Shown here: piece by piece, positions 1 to 8,896 of the stretch | How positions within the stretch are numbered: position 1 is the first letter of the stretch | Layout: the number at the start of each line of letters is the position of its first letter | Origin: Kocuria rosea | Lineage (GTDB): Bacteria > Actinomycetota > Actinomycetes > Actinomycetales > Micrococcaceae | Length of the DNA: 64,000 bases | Direction: 5' to 3' | NCBI RefSeq assembly: GCF_006094695.1 | Contig: NZ_CP035103.1 | Span: forward strand, 3,844,001-3,908,000 | The notes under the pieces: model-generated | The model's database searches: none | Told to the model about the DNA's origin: nothing | Seen by the model: the letters and a program-made list of their open reading frames with translations, nothing else | Program-made: the position numbers and the translations under genes

Positions 1-1857
1 CGGGGCGCGATCATCAAGCAGCTCTCCGCGGTGGAGACCCTCGGCTCGACCACGCACATCGCCACGGACAAGACCGGCACCCTGACCCTCAACGAGATGA
101 CCGCGCGGCGGCTGCTCGTCGACGGCCGCACCTTCCGGATCACGGGTGAGGGCTACTCCACCGAGGGGCGGATCCTCAGCCCCGACGACACCACGGCCGG
201 GAGCTATCCGGACGCCTACCTGGCGATGGCCCTGTGCAACGACGCCACCGTCCGCGACGGGACCCTGGTCGGGGACCCCACCGACGGCGCGCTGGTGGTG
301 CTGGCCGAGAAGGGCGGCCTCGACGTCGACGGGGCACGCCAGAATCATCCTCGTCTGGCCGAGGTGCCCTTCGACTCCGAGTACAAGTTCCAGGCCACCT
401 TCCACGAGCAGAGCTTCCGGATCGGCGACGTCCAGGACGCCGACTACCGCATCTTCGCCAAGGGCGCCCCGGGGGTGCTGCTGGAGCGGGCGGGCTCCCT
501 CCTCACCGCTGCAGGCCCCCGCCCCCTGAGCGACCGGGACCGAGCCCGCATTCTGGCTCAGGTCGAGGACCTGGCCGGAGAAGGACTGCGCACCCTGATG
601 ATCGCCGGGCGCCGCCTCGACGACGACGCACCCGGCACCAGTTCCCTCCCCGCCGACGGTGTCCGGATGCAGGACCTCGTCACGGACCTGACCCTCTACT
701 GCCTCGTGGGCATCGTGGACCCTCCTCGCAAGGAAGCCGCCGAGGCCATCGCCGTGGCCCACGCCGCCGGCATCGCCGTGCACATGATCACCGGCGACCA
801 CCTGCGCACCGCCACAGCCATCGCGGCCTCCCTCCGGATCCCCGGCGAGGCCGCCTCGGGTGCGGCCCTCGACGGGATGGACGAGACCGAGCTGGCGGAT
901 CGTGCCCCCGGCTACGGGGTGCTGGCCCGGGTGGCCCCCGAGCACAAGATCCGCTTCGTCCGTGCGCTGCAGTCGCGCGGTCAGGTGGTCGCGATGACCG
1001 GTGACGGGGTCAATGACGCCCCAGCCCTGAAGCAGGCCGACATCGGGGTGGCCATGGGCATCACCGGCACCGACGTGTCCAAGGGCGCGGCCCGGATGGT
1101 CCTCTCCGACGACAACTTCGCCACCATCGTGGCCGCCGTCCGGGAAGGACGCGGGATCTACGACAACGTCCTCAAGTTCGTGTGCTTCCAGCTCTCCACC
1201 TCCTGGGGCTTCGTGCTGCTGTTCCTGATCTGCGGAGTCCTGGGCATCGCCGGCGGCGCCCCGTTCACCGCCCTGCAGATCCTGTGGGTGAACATCATCA
1301 TGGACGGACCCCCAGCCCTGGCCCTGGGGGTCGAACGCACCGAGCCCGACGTCATGCATCGCGCCCCCCGCCCCGCCCAGGAGCCGCTGCTGACCCGGCC
1401 CCGCGTGGTGCGCATCCTGCTCGCCGCCGCGGTGATGACCACCGGCACCCTGACCGTGCTGCTGCTGGCCGGCGAGTGGTTCCCCGGCATCTCGACGACC
1501 GGGATCACGAGTCTGGGGTTCACGACGTTCGTGTTCTTCCAGGTCTTCAACCTGTTCAACGTCCGCTCCGAGATCCGCTCGGTGTTCTCCGCGCAGACCT
1601 TCACCAACCGCACCATCTGGGTGGCACTGACCGCCGTCGTGGTGCTGCAGGTCGCGGTGGTGCACGCCCCGGTGCTGCAGGGGCTGTTCGACACCACCGG
1701 CCTGGACTCCGCCCAGTGGCTCACCGCCGTGGCCGTCGGCTCGCTCGTGCTGTGGGTCGAGGAGGTGCGCAAGCTCACCGGACGGGCACACCGTCGGTTC
1801 CGCAGCCCACCGTCCTCCGGCGCGCGCCACGCAACAGGGCGATCCGCCGCAGTGTGA
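1..1857 (+). CDS. P-type cation-transporting ATPase, 3' part (5' end outside window)
   Basis: This membrane ATPase would pump a cation, probably Ca2+ or a related ion. The frame is open from the first base, so the N-terminal transmembrane part and actuator domain lie upstream. The phosphorylation motif DKTGTLT is about 20 residues in. It is followed by the nucleotide-binding domain (KGAPGVLLER), the MITGDH and TGDGVNDAPALKQADIG hinge motifs, and a C-terminal block of hydrophobic segments. One segment reads LQILWVNIIMDGPPALALG, typical of the Cation_ATPase_C domain of P2-type calcium pumps. About 618 residues are visible. The tail after the last helix is short and basic. It converges with the MFS gene, with a hairpin between them. 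The family is certain, the ion is not. Confidence 0.93.
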   Translation, partial: RGAIIKQLSAVETLGSTTHIATDKTGTLTLNEMTARRLLVDGRTFRITGEGYSTEGRILSPDDTTAGSYPDAYLAMALCNDATVRDGTLVGDPTDGALVVLAEKGGLDVDGARQNHPRLAEVPFDSEYKFQATFHEQSFRIGDVQDADYRIFAKGAPGVLLERAGSLLTAAGPRPLSDRDRARILAQVEDLAGEGLRTLMIAGRRLDDDAPGTSSLPADGVRMQDLVTDLTLYCLVGIVDPPRKEAAEAIAVAHAAGIAVHMITGDHLRTATAIAASLRIPGEAASGAALDGMDETELADRAPGYGVLARVAPEHKIRFVRALQSRGQVVAMTGDGVNDAPALKQADIGVAMGITGTDVSKGAARMVLSDDNFATIVAAVREGRGIYDNVLKFVCFQLSTSWGFVLLFLICGVLGIAGGAPFTALQILWVNIIMDGPPALALGVERTEPDVMHRAPRPAQEPLLTRPRVVRILLAAAVMTTGTLTVLLLAGEWFPGISTTGITSLGFTTFVFFQVFNLFNVRSEIRSVFSAQTFTNRTIWVALTAVVVLQVAVVHAPVLQGLFDTTGLDSAQWLTAVAVGSLVLWVEEVRKLTGRAHRRFRSPPSSGARHATGRSAAV

Positions 1858-1952
1858 CCCCGCCGAGCTGCCGGCCCGGGAGAGTGTGACCGGGACGGAC
1901 GGTCGATCCGTGGTGCCCGCACCTCGACGGTGGGACCTCCGGCCCGTGGAAC

Positions 1953-1988
1953 GGGCGGGGCCCGTGCTCCCCGGCACCGGCCCCGCCC
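1953..1988. terminator. Bidirectional hairpin terminator
   Basis: Arms GGGCGGGGCC and GGCCCCGCCC pair perfectly. A second inner pairing (GTGC/GCAC) shortens the loop. It sits between the convergent P-type ATPase and MFS genes and has no clear T tract. Confidence 0.6.
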
Positions 1989-2011
1989 GCGTCAGCCCTG
2001 CGCCGGACGGG

Positions 2012-3217
2012 TCAGTCCGCCGCCACCGCCCGCTGCGGACGCCCCACGGCGGCGGCCACCGCCGCCACTGCCGCCAGGATCCCGAGCACGCCCAGCGCCA
2101 CCGGGAGGCCGCCGAGGGCGGCCGCGGCGACGCCCAGGACGATCGGCGAGACGAACTGGCCGATGTAGAGCGAACCGGTCCAGATCCCGGTGCCGCGCCC
2201 CCGCTGCTCGATCCGCAGGCCCGACACCGCCCAGGTCAGCAGGGTGGGCAGGAGCAGGCCGGTGCCGGCGCTGGTGACCACCGCGCCGGCCAGCGCGACC
2301 GGCACCGAGGACGCGAACCAGAGCACGCCCAGACCGACCGCGGCCAGCCCGAACGCCACCGGCAGCAGCCGGGCCGGGCCGGCCCCGGAGACGAAGCGGA
2401 AGCCGAACGCGCCGGTGGCGGTGGCCAGGGACGCGACGGCGGTGCCGGCGCCGATGACGGCCACGTCCGTGACCCCGAGATCGGTGAGGACGTAGGGCAG
2501 CTGCACGATCAGGGCGTAGAAGACGACGCCGCCGAAGAGGGTGACCAGCGAGGGCACCGCGACCTGGCGCCAGGGCACGGGCGTGGACTCCGCCTGTCGC
2601 GTGCTCCGGACCGGCTCCCAGAGCACGAGGGCCATGGGGATCGCGATCAGTGCCGCGGAGGCGTAGAGCCAGAACGGCACCCGCCAGCCCTGGGCGCCCA
2701 GTGCCCCGCCCAGGGCGAAGAACGCCGTGGCGGCCAGGGAGGCCACGAGCACCTGCATGCCCAGGTACTTGTCGCGCTGCTTGCCGGTGTAGTAGTCGGT
2801 GATCAGCGTGGTGCACACGGTCATGATCGCTGCCTCGGCGATGCCCACGCCGACCCGCGAGGCCACGATCGCCGTCAGCGAGTCCAGCCACAGCGGCATG
2901 GTGCCGAAGACGGAGTACAGCACCATCGCGATCAGCAGCAGGGTTTTGCGGCCCACCCGGTCGGCCACGGCCCCGGCGATGGGGGCGAACAGGGCGATCA
3001 TCAGGGCGGGCACCGTGAGGACCACCGGAACGAGGATCTCCACGCCCGGCGTGCCGGCGAACGCCTGGGTCATCGAGGGCAGGACGGGTGCCAGCAGCAC
3101 CGCGCCGAGCACGGGCATGCAGCTGCCGGCCAGCAGCAGGACCACCGGGAGACGGCCTGCCCGCCCGGCGGTGTCCGGCGCCGGCGGCGCCGTGGGTTCG
3201 ATCGAGACGCTGTCCAT
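2012..3217 (-). CDS. MFS transporter
   Basis: A 401-residue major facilitator with about twelve hydrophobic segments. The loop between helices 2 and 3 carries GAVADRVGRKTLLL, the standard MFS signature. The ATG is preceded by AAGGGGAAG at good spacing. It is divergent from the catabolic operon starting at 3639 and shares its control region, so import of that pathway's substrate or export of an intermediate is a reasonable inference. It resembles drug:H+ antiporter-1 proteins as much as aromatic acid carriers, so the substrate is open. Confidence 0.88.
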   Translation of the reverse strand: MDSVSIEPTAPPAPDTAGRAGRLPVVLLLAGSCMPVLGAVLLAPVLPSMTQAFAGTPGVEILVPVVLTVPALMIALFAPIAGAVADRVGRKTLLLIAMVLYSVFGTMPLWLDSLTAIVASRVGVGIAEAAIMTVCTTLITDYYTGKQRDKYLGMQVLVASLAATAFFALGGALGAQGWRVPFWLYASAALIAIPMALVLWEPVRSTRQAESTPVPWRQVAVPSLVTLFGGVVFYALIVQLPYVLTDLGVTDVAVIGAGTAVASLATATGAFGFRFVSGAGPARLLPVAFGLAAVGLGVLWFASSVPVALAGAVVTSAGTGLLLPTLLTWAVSGLRIEQRGRGTGIWTGSLYIGQFVSPIVLGVAAAALGGLPVALGVLGILAAVAAVAAAVGRPQRAVAAD

Positions 3218-3230
3218 GGAACTTCCCCTT

Positions 3231-3295
3231 GTGAGATGAGCGGGTGAGATGAACGGGTGAGGTGAGCGGGTGGGATGAGCGGGTGGGGTGAGCGG
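3231..3295. repeat. Five tandem 13-bp repeats in the MFS leader
   Basis: Five contiguous copies of a 13-base unit, GTGAGATGAGCGG with one or two substitutions per copy, lie just upstream of the MFS start codon. If transcription starts further up, the repeat is in the 5' untranslated region, read as CCGCTCATCTCAC on the mRNA strand. It could vary in copy number by slippage. Confidence 0.85.
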
Positions 3296-3368
3296 AGGCC
3301 CCGCCGCGGCAGGAGGTGATGCACCTCACTGTCACGGGGGTCGCCGCCGCGGGGAAGCACGCCGTCCG

Positions 3369-3503
3369 GATACCAGGTATGCCCGCGGCGAATGCCCCCT
3401 CGTCAGGGCGCTCCCGTGCGCAGGGGTGGAGTCGCCGGGAACGGACGGGCGGCGACTCCACCCCCGCACCGGCCGCTATCCACGCGGCTGATAGGTGGCA
3501 TCC
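3369..3503 (+). promoter_or_regulatory. Two candidate operator sites, MFS/cyclase divergent promoter
   Basis: GATACCAGGTATGC at 3369-3382 contains the perfect 11-bp palindrome ATACCAGGTAT. GATAGGTGGCATCC at 3490-3503 is a weaker copy. Related words occur in the other divergent promoter of the same cluster at 9788-9876. LysR or GntR binding is plausible. The rest of 3218-3638 holds the tandem repeat and no gene I can support. Confidence 0.4.
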
Positions 3504-3638
3504 GGACGTGTGACTTCTGCCCCCCGCTTTTCCTGGGCAGAGTGGGTGACAGGCATCACAGGGGGCTTGCCCGGTGGCACGTCCTCGGACGAGCGACCGA
3601 GGAGCGGACCTGCACCGACGGACGAGCGAGGAGACCAC

Positions 3639-4616
3639 GTGGAGCGCAGCGATGCGATGGGCAGCATCGAGGCCATGGCCGCCCGGTGCAGCAACTGGGG
3701 GCGGTGGGGCGAGGACGACGTGCTGGGCACCCTGAACTTCGTCGACGACGCCAAGCGCGTCGAGGCCGCCGGTCTGGTGCGCACCGGCCGGACCTTCTCG
3801 CTGGCCCAGGCCTTCGACACGAACGGCCCGCAGAACGGGTGGCGGCGCCGCACCAACCCGGTGCACACCATGACCGACACCGGCACGGAGGCGGAGTTCG
3901 GGGACCAGGGCTTCCCGCACGGCTTCGGCGGGGCGGACGACGTGATCGCGATGCCGCTGCAGTGCTCCACCCAGTGGGACGGGCTGGGTCACATCTTTGA
4001 CCGCGGCCGCGCCTGGAACGGCCGCCGCGCCGGCTCCGTGGTGACCTCGGACGGCGACCAGGTCACCGGCATCGAGACCGCGGCCGCGCATGTGGTCAGC
4101 CGCGGCGTGCTGCTCGACGTCGGCCGGGCGCTGGCGGAGGAACTGGGCCTGGAGCACCCGGAGCTGCCGGACGGGTTCGCGATCACGCCCGAGCACCTTC
4201 AGGCCACGATCGAGTCCCAGGGGGCCTCCGCGGCCGTGGGACGCGGCGACATCCTGCTGATCCGCACCGGCCAGTACGCCCGCACCCGCCGCGACGGCTG
4301 GGGCGCCTACGCCGGCGGACCGGCCCCGGGGCTGTCCTTCGATGCCGCGCCCTGGCTGCACGAGCGTGAGGTCGCGGCGGCGGCCACCGACACCTGGGGC
4401 TTCGAGGTGCGTCCCAACGAGTTCGACGACGCGTTCCAGCCGCTGCACCAGATCGTGATCCCCCACATGGGCCTGTTCATCGGCGAGATGTGGAACCTCG
4501 ACGAGCTCGCCGCGGACTGCGCGGCCGAGGGCCGGTACGAGTTCCTGCTGTCCGCGCCGCCGCTGCCGATCACCGGAGCGGTCGGCTCCCCGCTCAATCC
4601 CATCGCCCTCAAGTAG
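3639..4616 (+). CDS. Cyclase family protein (kynurenine formamidase-like hydrolase)
   Basis: Metal-dependent hydrolase of the cyclase family (PF04199), which includes kynurenine formamidase and isatin hydrolase. These enzymes open amide or lactone rings. The long-form motif CSTQWDGLGHIFDRG lies near residue 110 and LLIRTGQYARTRR near residue 205. I chose the GTG at 3639 because GAGGAGA precedes it at 4 bases. The frame can be extended to 3495, but that part looks like leader sequence and contains a putative operator. The product is 325 residues. It is the first gene of a same-strand catabolic run and probably acts on the pathway substrate or a cyclic intermediate. Confidence 0.85.
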   Translation: MERSDAMGSIEAMAARCSNWGRWGEDDVLGTLNFVDDAKRVEAAGLVRTGRTFSLAQAFDTNGPQNGWRRRTNPVHTMTDTGTEAEFGDQGFPHGFGGADDVIAMPLQCSTQWDGLGHIFDRGRAWNGRRAGSVVTSDGDQVTGIETAAAHVVSRGVLLDVGRALAEELGLEHPELPDGFAITPEHLQATIESQGASAAVGRGDILLIRTGQYARTRRDGWGAYAGGPAPGLSFDAAPWLHEREVAAAATDTWGFEVRPNEFDDAFQPLHQIVIPHMGLFIGEMWNLDELAADCAAEGRYEFLLSAPPLPITGAVGSPLNPIALK

Positions 4617-4668
4617 CACCGTGCGGTGACCGGCGACGGCCACCGTCCCTCCAGGAAGGACCACCACC

Positions 4669-5793
4669 ATGTCCGCAGTCCAGAAGGTCGGCATCGTCGG
4701 CTCCGGGATCGGAGGACTGACCCTCGCGGCCCTGCTCGCCGACGCCGGCCTCGACGTCGAGGTCCTGGAGAAGGCCGCGGGGCCCTCCGTGCTCGGCTCC
4801 GGGATCACCCTGCAGGGCAACGCCCTGCGCGTGCTGCGCGGCCTCGGGATCTGGCCGCAGCTGCAGGAGAAGGGCTTCCCCTTCGACACCCTGGGGCTGC
4901 GCGCCCCGGATCCCGAGGCCACGGTGATCGCCGTGCTCGACGACGTGCGCGTTGGCGGGGAGGACCTGCCGGCGACCCTCGGGATGCCGCGGGCCGAGCT
5001 GGCCGCCGTCGTGCGCGACCGCGCCGCGAAGGCCGGCGCGGAGATCCGCTACGGCACCGTCGTCTCCGGGCTCGAGCAGACCGAGGACGCCGTGCACGTG
5101 AGCACCACCTCCGGCGAGGAGCTGCGCTACGACCTGCTGGTGGGCGCCGACGGGCTCAACTCCGCGGTGCGGAGCGCGATCGGCATCCAGGACCGGCCGC
5201 GCCGGACCGGCATGGGCATCTGGCGGGCCTTCGTGCCGCGCCCGGCCGAGGTCATCCGTACCGACCTGTACTACGGGGGGCGGGCCTACATCGCCGGCTA
5301 CTGCCCGACCGGGCCCGACACCATGTACGCGTACCTCGTGGAGGACGCCCAGGAGCGCCACGGCGCCGACGGCCCGGCTGTCATGGGCGAGCTCGCCGCC
5401 GGCTACGGCGGGCCGTGGCGGCAGATCCGGCAGAGCCTGGACGGGACCGCCAACGTCAACTACACCCACTTCACCACCCACCTGGTCGAGGGGCCCTGGC
5501 ACCGGGGACGGGTGGTCCTGCTCGGCGACGCCGCCCACAGCTGCCCGCCCACGATCGCCCAGGGCGCGGCCATGGCCGTGGAGGACGCCGCCGTGCTCGC
5601 CGACGAGCTCGTCCGCGCCGAGGCCTTCGAGGACGCCGTGCTGACCCGGTACTGGCAGCGCCGCCTCCCCCGGGCCCGCACCGTGGTGGACGCCTCGGTC
5701 CAGCTCGGCCAGTGGATGCTCGACGGCAAGCGGGACGGGGACGTCCCCGGGCTCATGCAGCTCGTGTCCGACACCGTGAAGGTGCCGGTGTGA
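4669..5793 (+). CDS. FAD-dependent aromatic monooxygenase
   Basis: A 374-residue single-component flavin hydroxylase of the salicylate / 3-hydroxybenzoate / 6-hydroxynicotinate monooxygenase type. It hydroxylates an aromatic ring with NAD(P)H and O2. The N-terminal dinucleotide motif GSGIGG is at residues 11-16. The DG motif GADGLNSAVR is near residue 159 and the FAD ribityl-binding GDAAHSCPPTIAQG near residue 286. The ATG follows CAGGAAGG. Its last bases overlap the GTG start of the amidohydrolase, implying coupled translation. The context suggests it prepares a ring for the extradiol dioxygenase encoded at 9969. The substrate cannot be read from sequence. Confidence 0.9.
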   Translation: MSAVQKVGIVGSGIGGLTLAALLADAGLDVEVLEKAAGPSVLGSGITLQGNALRVLRGLGIWPQLQEKGFPFDTLGLRAPDPEATVIAVLDDVRVGGEDLPATLGMPRAELAAVVRDRAAKAGAEIRYGTVVSGLEQTEDAVHVSTTSGEELRYDLLVGADGLNSAVRSAIGIQDRPRRTGMGIWRAFVPRPAEVIRTDLYYGGRAYIAGYCPTGPDTMYAYLVEDAQERHGADGPAVMGELAAGYGGPWRQIRQSLDGTANVNYTHFTTHLVEGPWHRGRVVLLGDAAHSCPPTIAQGAAMAVEDAAVLADELVRAEAFEDAVLTRYWQRRLPRARTVVDASVQLGQWMLDGKRDGDVPGLMQLVSDTVKVPV

Positions 5794-6836
5794 GCGCGGC
5801 ACCCGTGGTGGACGTGCACGCCCACGTGCTGCTGCCCGAACTCCAGCAGCGGGCCGCCGCCCTGGACCCGGCCGGCTCCACCGCCGCCCAGGAGCTCGAG
5901 GTCCGCCGCAACGGGCCGGAGTCGATGGCGGTCTCGGGACCGATGATCCGGGAGCGGTGGCCCCTGCTCACCGACCTGGACGCCCGTCTGACGGCCATGG
6001 ATCGGGCCGGGGTCGACGTCCAGCTCGTCTCCCCGTCCCCGTCCCACTACTACCCGCACCTCGGGGCGGAGCACGCCCTCGACGTCGCCCGCCGCGCCAA
6101 CGAGGCGGTCCGCGACCTCGTGGCGCAGGCCCCGGAGCGGCTGAAAGGACTGGGCCTGGCACCCCTGCAGCACCCCGCGCACATGGTCGAGGCCCTGGAG
6201 CACGCCGTGACCGGGTGCGGGCTGCGCGGGGTGGAGATCGGCTCCTACGGCGCCGCCCCCGACGGCGGGCAGGCCGGGACCGTGGAGCTCTCGGACCCCG
6301 CTCTGGAGCCCTTCTGGGCGGCGGCCGAGCGGCTGGGCGCCCTGGTCTTCCTGCACCCCTTCGGCTGCTCCCTCGACGAGCGGCTGGACCGGTTCTACCT
6401 GGCCAACACGGTCTCCCAGCCGGCTGAGAACGCCGTGGCGCTTTCCCACCTCGTCTTCTCCGGTGTCCTGGACCGCCACCCGGACCTGGTCGTGCTCGCC
6501 GCCCACGGCGGCGGCTACCTGCCCACGGCCATCGGCCGCTCGGACCGGGCCTGGCGGGTCCGGCCCGATGCGCGGCGTTGCGCCCGTCCGCCCTCGTCCT
6601 ACCTGCGGCAGATCTACTTCGACTCCCTCACCCACGACCCCGGCCAGCTGGCCGAGCTCGTCCGGGTCGCCGGCGCGCAGCGGGTCCTGCTGGGCTCGGA
6701 CTTCCCCTTCGACATGGGCACCGACACCCCGGTCGAGGACCTGCGCACCGCGGGCCTGGACCCGGAGGCCGAACGGCTGATCCTGACCGGCAACGCCGCC
6801 GCCCTCGGCCTGCACCCCACCGTCCTGCCCGCCTGA
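5790..6836 (+). CDS. Amidohydrolase family protein (ACMSD-like decarboxylase/hydrolase)
   Basis: A 348-residue amidohydrolase_2 protein of the aminocarboxymuconate-semialdehyde decarboxylase class. The HAH metal motif is at residues 10-12. A further His (FLHPFG) lies near residue 188, AAHGGGYLP near 237 and the catalytic Asp region GSDFPFDMG near 303. Relatives perform nonoxidative decarboxylation (for example gamma-resorcylate) or hydrate ring-cleavage products. The start is the GTG overlapping the monooxygenase stop (GTGA). An upstream extension of the frame is a shadow of that gene. Decarboxylation in this pathway is an inference from the neighbours. Confidence 0.87.
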   Translation: MSAAPVVDVHAHVLLPELQQRAAALDPAGSTAAQELEVRRNGPESMAVSGPMIRERWPLLTDLDARLTAMDRAGVDVQLVSPSPSHYYPHLGAEHALDVARRANEAVRDLVAQAPERLKGLGLAPLQHPAHMVEALEHAVTGCGLRGVEIGSYGAAPDGGQAGTVELSDPALEPFWAAAERLGALVFLHPFGCSLDERLDRFYLANTVSQPAENAVALSHLVFSGVLDRHPDLVVLAAHGGGYLPTAIGRSDRAWRVRPDARRCARPPSSYLRQIYFDSLTHDPGQLAELVRVAGAQRVLLGSDFPFDMGTDTPVEDLRTAGLDPEAERLILTGNAAALGLHPTVLPA

Positions 6837-6846
6837 GAGGAACCCC

Positions 6847-7860
6847 ATGGTCACGATCGCCCACTGGGCCCACGCCGGCACCGTCCGCACCGGCTTCGTC
6901 CACGAGGACCGCTGCTTGGCCCTGCCCGCTGACACCACCCCGCAGGACCTGTTCGACGCAGGGCTGGAGGCCACCCTGGAGCTGGCCGCCCGCACCGTCG
7001 CCGACGCACCCGGGGACGCCCCGCCCCTGGGCGAGGTGCGGCTGCTGGCGCCGCTGGCCCCCCGGACGGTGCGGGACTTCGTCAGCTTCGAGGAGCACGT
7101 CGAGGGGGTCACCGCCAGCATCGACGGCGCCGGGGGCGTGGTCGACGAGTGGTACGAGGCGCCCACCTTCTACTTCACCAACCCGCACACCGTCCGGGCC
7201 GCCGGGGAGACGATCCCCGCGCCGGCCGGCTGCTCCCGGATGGACCTGGAGACCGAGGTCGCTGTCGTCCTCGGTGCCGTGGACGGGCTCACCGGCACGG
7301 ACCTCGAGCCCGCCGACGCGCACCGGATGATCTTCGGGTACACGGTCCTCAACGACTGGTCCGCCCGCGACGTCCAGGCCCGGGAGATGAAGGTGCGGCT
7401 GGGCCCGTGCAAGGGCAAGGACTTCGCCTCCACCCTGGGCCCGTGGATCGTCACCGCCGACGAGCTCGAGCACCGTCACGACGCCGAGGGGTTCCTGGAC
7501 CTGGCGATGACCGCGTACGTCAACGGTGAGCCACTGGGCACGGACTCACTGGCGCACATGGGCTGGCCCTTCGCGGAGCTGGTGGCCTACGCCTCCCAGG
7601 ACTCCCTCGTGGTGCCCGGGGACGTGCTGGGCTCGGGCACCTCCGGGCGCGGGTGCCTGGCCGAGCTGTGGGGCCGGAACGGCGAGCTGGTGCCTCCGCC
7701 GCTGCGCGAGGGCGACCGGGTGCGCCTGGTCGTGGAGGGCATCGGGGAGATCGAGAACACGATCGGGCGCCGCCGCGACGGCGTGCCTGCGGCCCGCGCC
7801 CGGCGCCGCGGCCGGTCCCGCGCGGGAGCGCCTCCGGGCCCTGCCCTGGTGGACCGGTGA
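6847..7860 (+). CDS. Fumarylacetoacetate hydrolase family protein (1)
   Basis: A 337-residue FAH-fold enzyme. This family hydrolyses fumarylpyruvate-type products or acts as hydratase or decarboxylase after meta cleavage. The metal-binding acidic residues are in RMDLETEVAVVLG, and the family motif FGYTVLNDWSARDVQ follows. GSGTSGRGCLAELWG is the typical late active-site loop. The start ATG has GAGAGGAA upstream, 10 bases after the amidohydrolase stop. The last 25 or so residues are Arg/Pro rich and look like an unselected extension. It is one of two FAH proteins in this cluster, so the two probably act on successive intermediates. Confidence 0.88.
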   Translation: MVTIAHWAHAGTVRTGFVHEDRCLALPADTTPQDLFDAGLEATLELAARTVADAPGDAPPLGEVRLLAPLAPRTVRDFVSFEEHVEGVTASIDGAGGVVDEWYEAPTFYFTNPHTVRAAGETIPAPAGCSRMDLETEVAVVLGAVDGLTGTDLEPADAHRMIFGYTVLNDWSARDVQAREMKVRLGPCKGKDFASTLGPWIVTADELEHRHDAEGFLDLAMTAYVNGEPLGTDSLAHMGWPFAELVAYASQDSLVVPGDVLGSGTSGRGCLAELWGRNGELVPPPLREGDRVRLVVEGIGEIENTIGRRRDGVPAARARRRGRSRAGAPPGPALVDR

Positions 7861-7888
7861 GACCGGTGGAGCAGGGCAGAATCGGGGC

Positions 7889-8839
7889 ATGAAGGACGTC
7901 GACCTCAACCTCCTGCCCTCGCTGCAGGCGCTGCTGGAGCTGCGCAACGTCTCCCGGGCCGCCGAGCGGATGCACCTGAGCCAGCCGGCCATGAGCGCCG
8001 CGCTCTCCCGGCTGCGCCGCCACTTCAACGACGAGCTGCTGGTCCGAGCCGGGCGCGGCTACGAGCTCACGCCGTTCGCCCAGGCCCTGGCCCCCCGGGT
8101 CGACCAAGCGCTGGCCGACGTCCAGGACGCCCTGCAGCTGCGCTCGGACTTCGACCCGGCCGTCAGCGACCGCACGTTCGTGCTCGCCGCCTCCGACTAC
8201 GTCACCGGGGTGCTGATCCGGCACCTGCGGGCCCTCATCGCCGCGGAGGCGCCCCGCATCACCGTGGACTTCGTGCCCACCTCCCGCGCCAGGATCAAGC
8301 CCGGACTGGAGTCCTTCAGCAACATCGACCTGCTGGTCGGCCCCATGGGCTTCGACCTGGCAGGCACCTCCCGGCAGCTGTTCCGGGACGAGTTCGTCCT
8401 GGTGATGGACGCCGAGCACCCGCTGCTCGCCCGGGACGGACTGACGGTGCACGACATCGCCACCGCGCCGCAGGCGGTGGGCGAGTTCGGCGGCAGCATC
8501 GTCACGCCCCCGATGCAGTTCTTCCAGCGGATGGGCGCCTCCCCGGTGATCGCGGCCCGCGTGGCCGGTCTGCAGGCCCTGCCCACCGTGGTCGAGGGCA
8601 CCGACCTGGTGGCACTGGTGCCGCGCATGCTGGCGGCCCGGGCCGCCCGGTCCCAGCGCATCGCCGTGGTGGAGTTCGCCGAGGAGCTGGAGGTCCCACT
8701 GGTCGAGGCCATGTACTGGCACCCCCTGCAGACCTCGGACCCGGCGAACCTGTGGCTGCGCTCGCTGGTGCGCCGCGCCGCACAGGAACTGGAGCCCGGA
8801 GCGTTCACCGCCCACCCCGTGCCCGTGACGGCCTCCTGA
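7889..8839 (+). CDS. LysR-family transcriptional regulator of the catabolic cluster
   Basis: A 316-residue LysR regulator with the winged HTH at residues 1-65 (NVSRAAERMHLSQPAMSAALSRLRRHF), followed by an effector domain related to NodD/NahR/LinR-type proteins. The ATG is preceded by CAGAAT and a 6-base gap, close to the leaderless pattern seen elsewhere here, so it may have its own promoter as well as reading through from the catabolic genes. It is the best candidate for binding the GATAC-type sites at 3369-3503 and 9788-9876. Confidence 0.9.
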   Translation: MKDVDLNLLPSLQALLELRNVSRAAERMHLSQPAMSAALSRLRRHFNDELLVRAGRGYELTPFAQALAPRVDQALADVQDALQLRSDFDPAVSDRTFVLAASDYVTGVLIRHLRALIAAEAPRITVDFVPTSRARIKPGLESFSNIDLLVGPMGFDLAGTSRQLFRDEFVLVMDAEHPLLARDGLTVHDIATAPQAVGEFGGSIVTPPMQFFQRMGASPVIAARVAGLQALPTVVEGTDLVALVPRMLAARAARSQRIAVVEFAEELEVPLVEAMYWHPLQTSDPANLWLRSLVRRAAQELEPGAFTAHPVPVTAS

Positions 8840-8850
8840 GCCGAGCGTCC

Positions 8851-8895
8851 CCGGAGCTGCGTGTCCGGGGCTGCGTGCCCGGGGCGGGGCTCCGG
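8851..8895. terminator. Hairpin between convergent LysR and SDR genes
   Basis: CCGGAGC and GCTCCGG pair across a GC-rich interval that also contains two copies of TGCGTGYCCGGGG. Probably a bidirectional terminator. Confidence 0.45.
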
Positions 8896-8896
8896 C

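Noticed and set aside
3231..3295. CRISPR-like repeat array
   Set aside because: The 13-bp units are contiguous, with no spacers and no cas genes in the window.
3495..3638. Extension of the cyclase-family protein to an earlier GTG
   Set aside because: The added residues lack homology to the family, the GTG has no ribosome site, and the stretch contains a putative operator. GTG 3639 has GAGGAGA.
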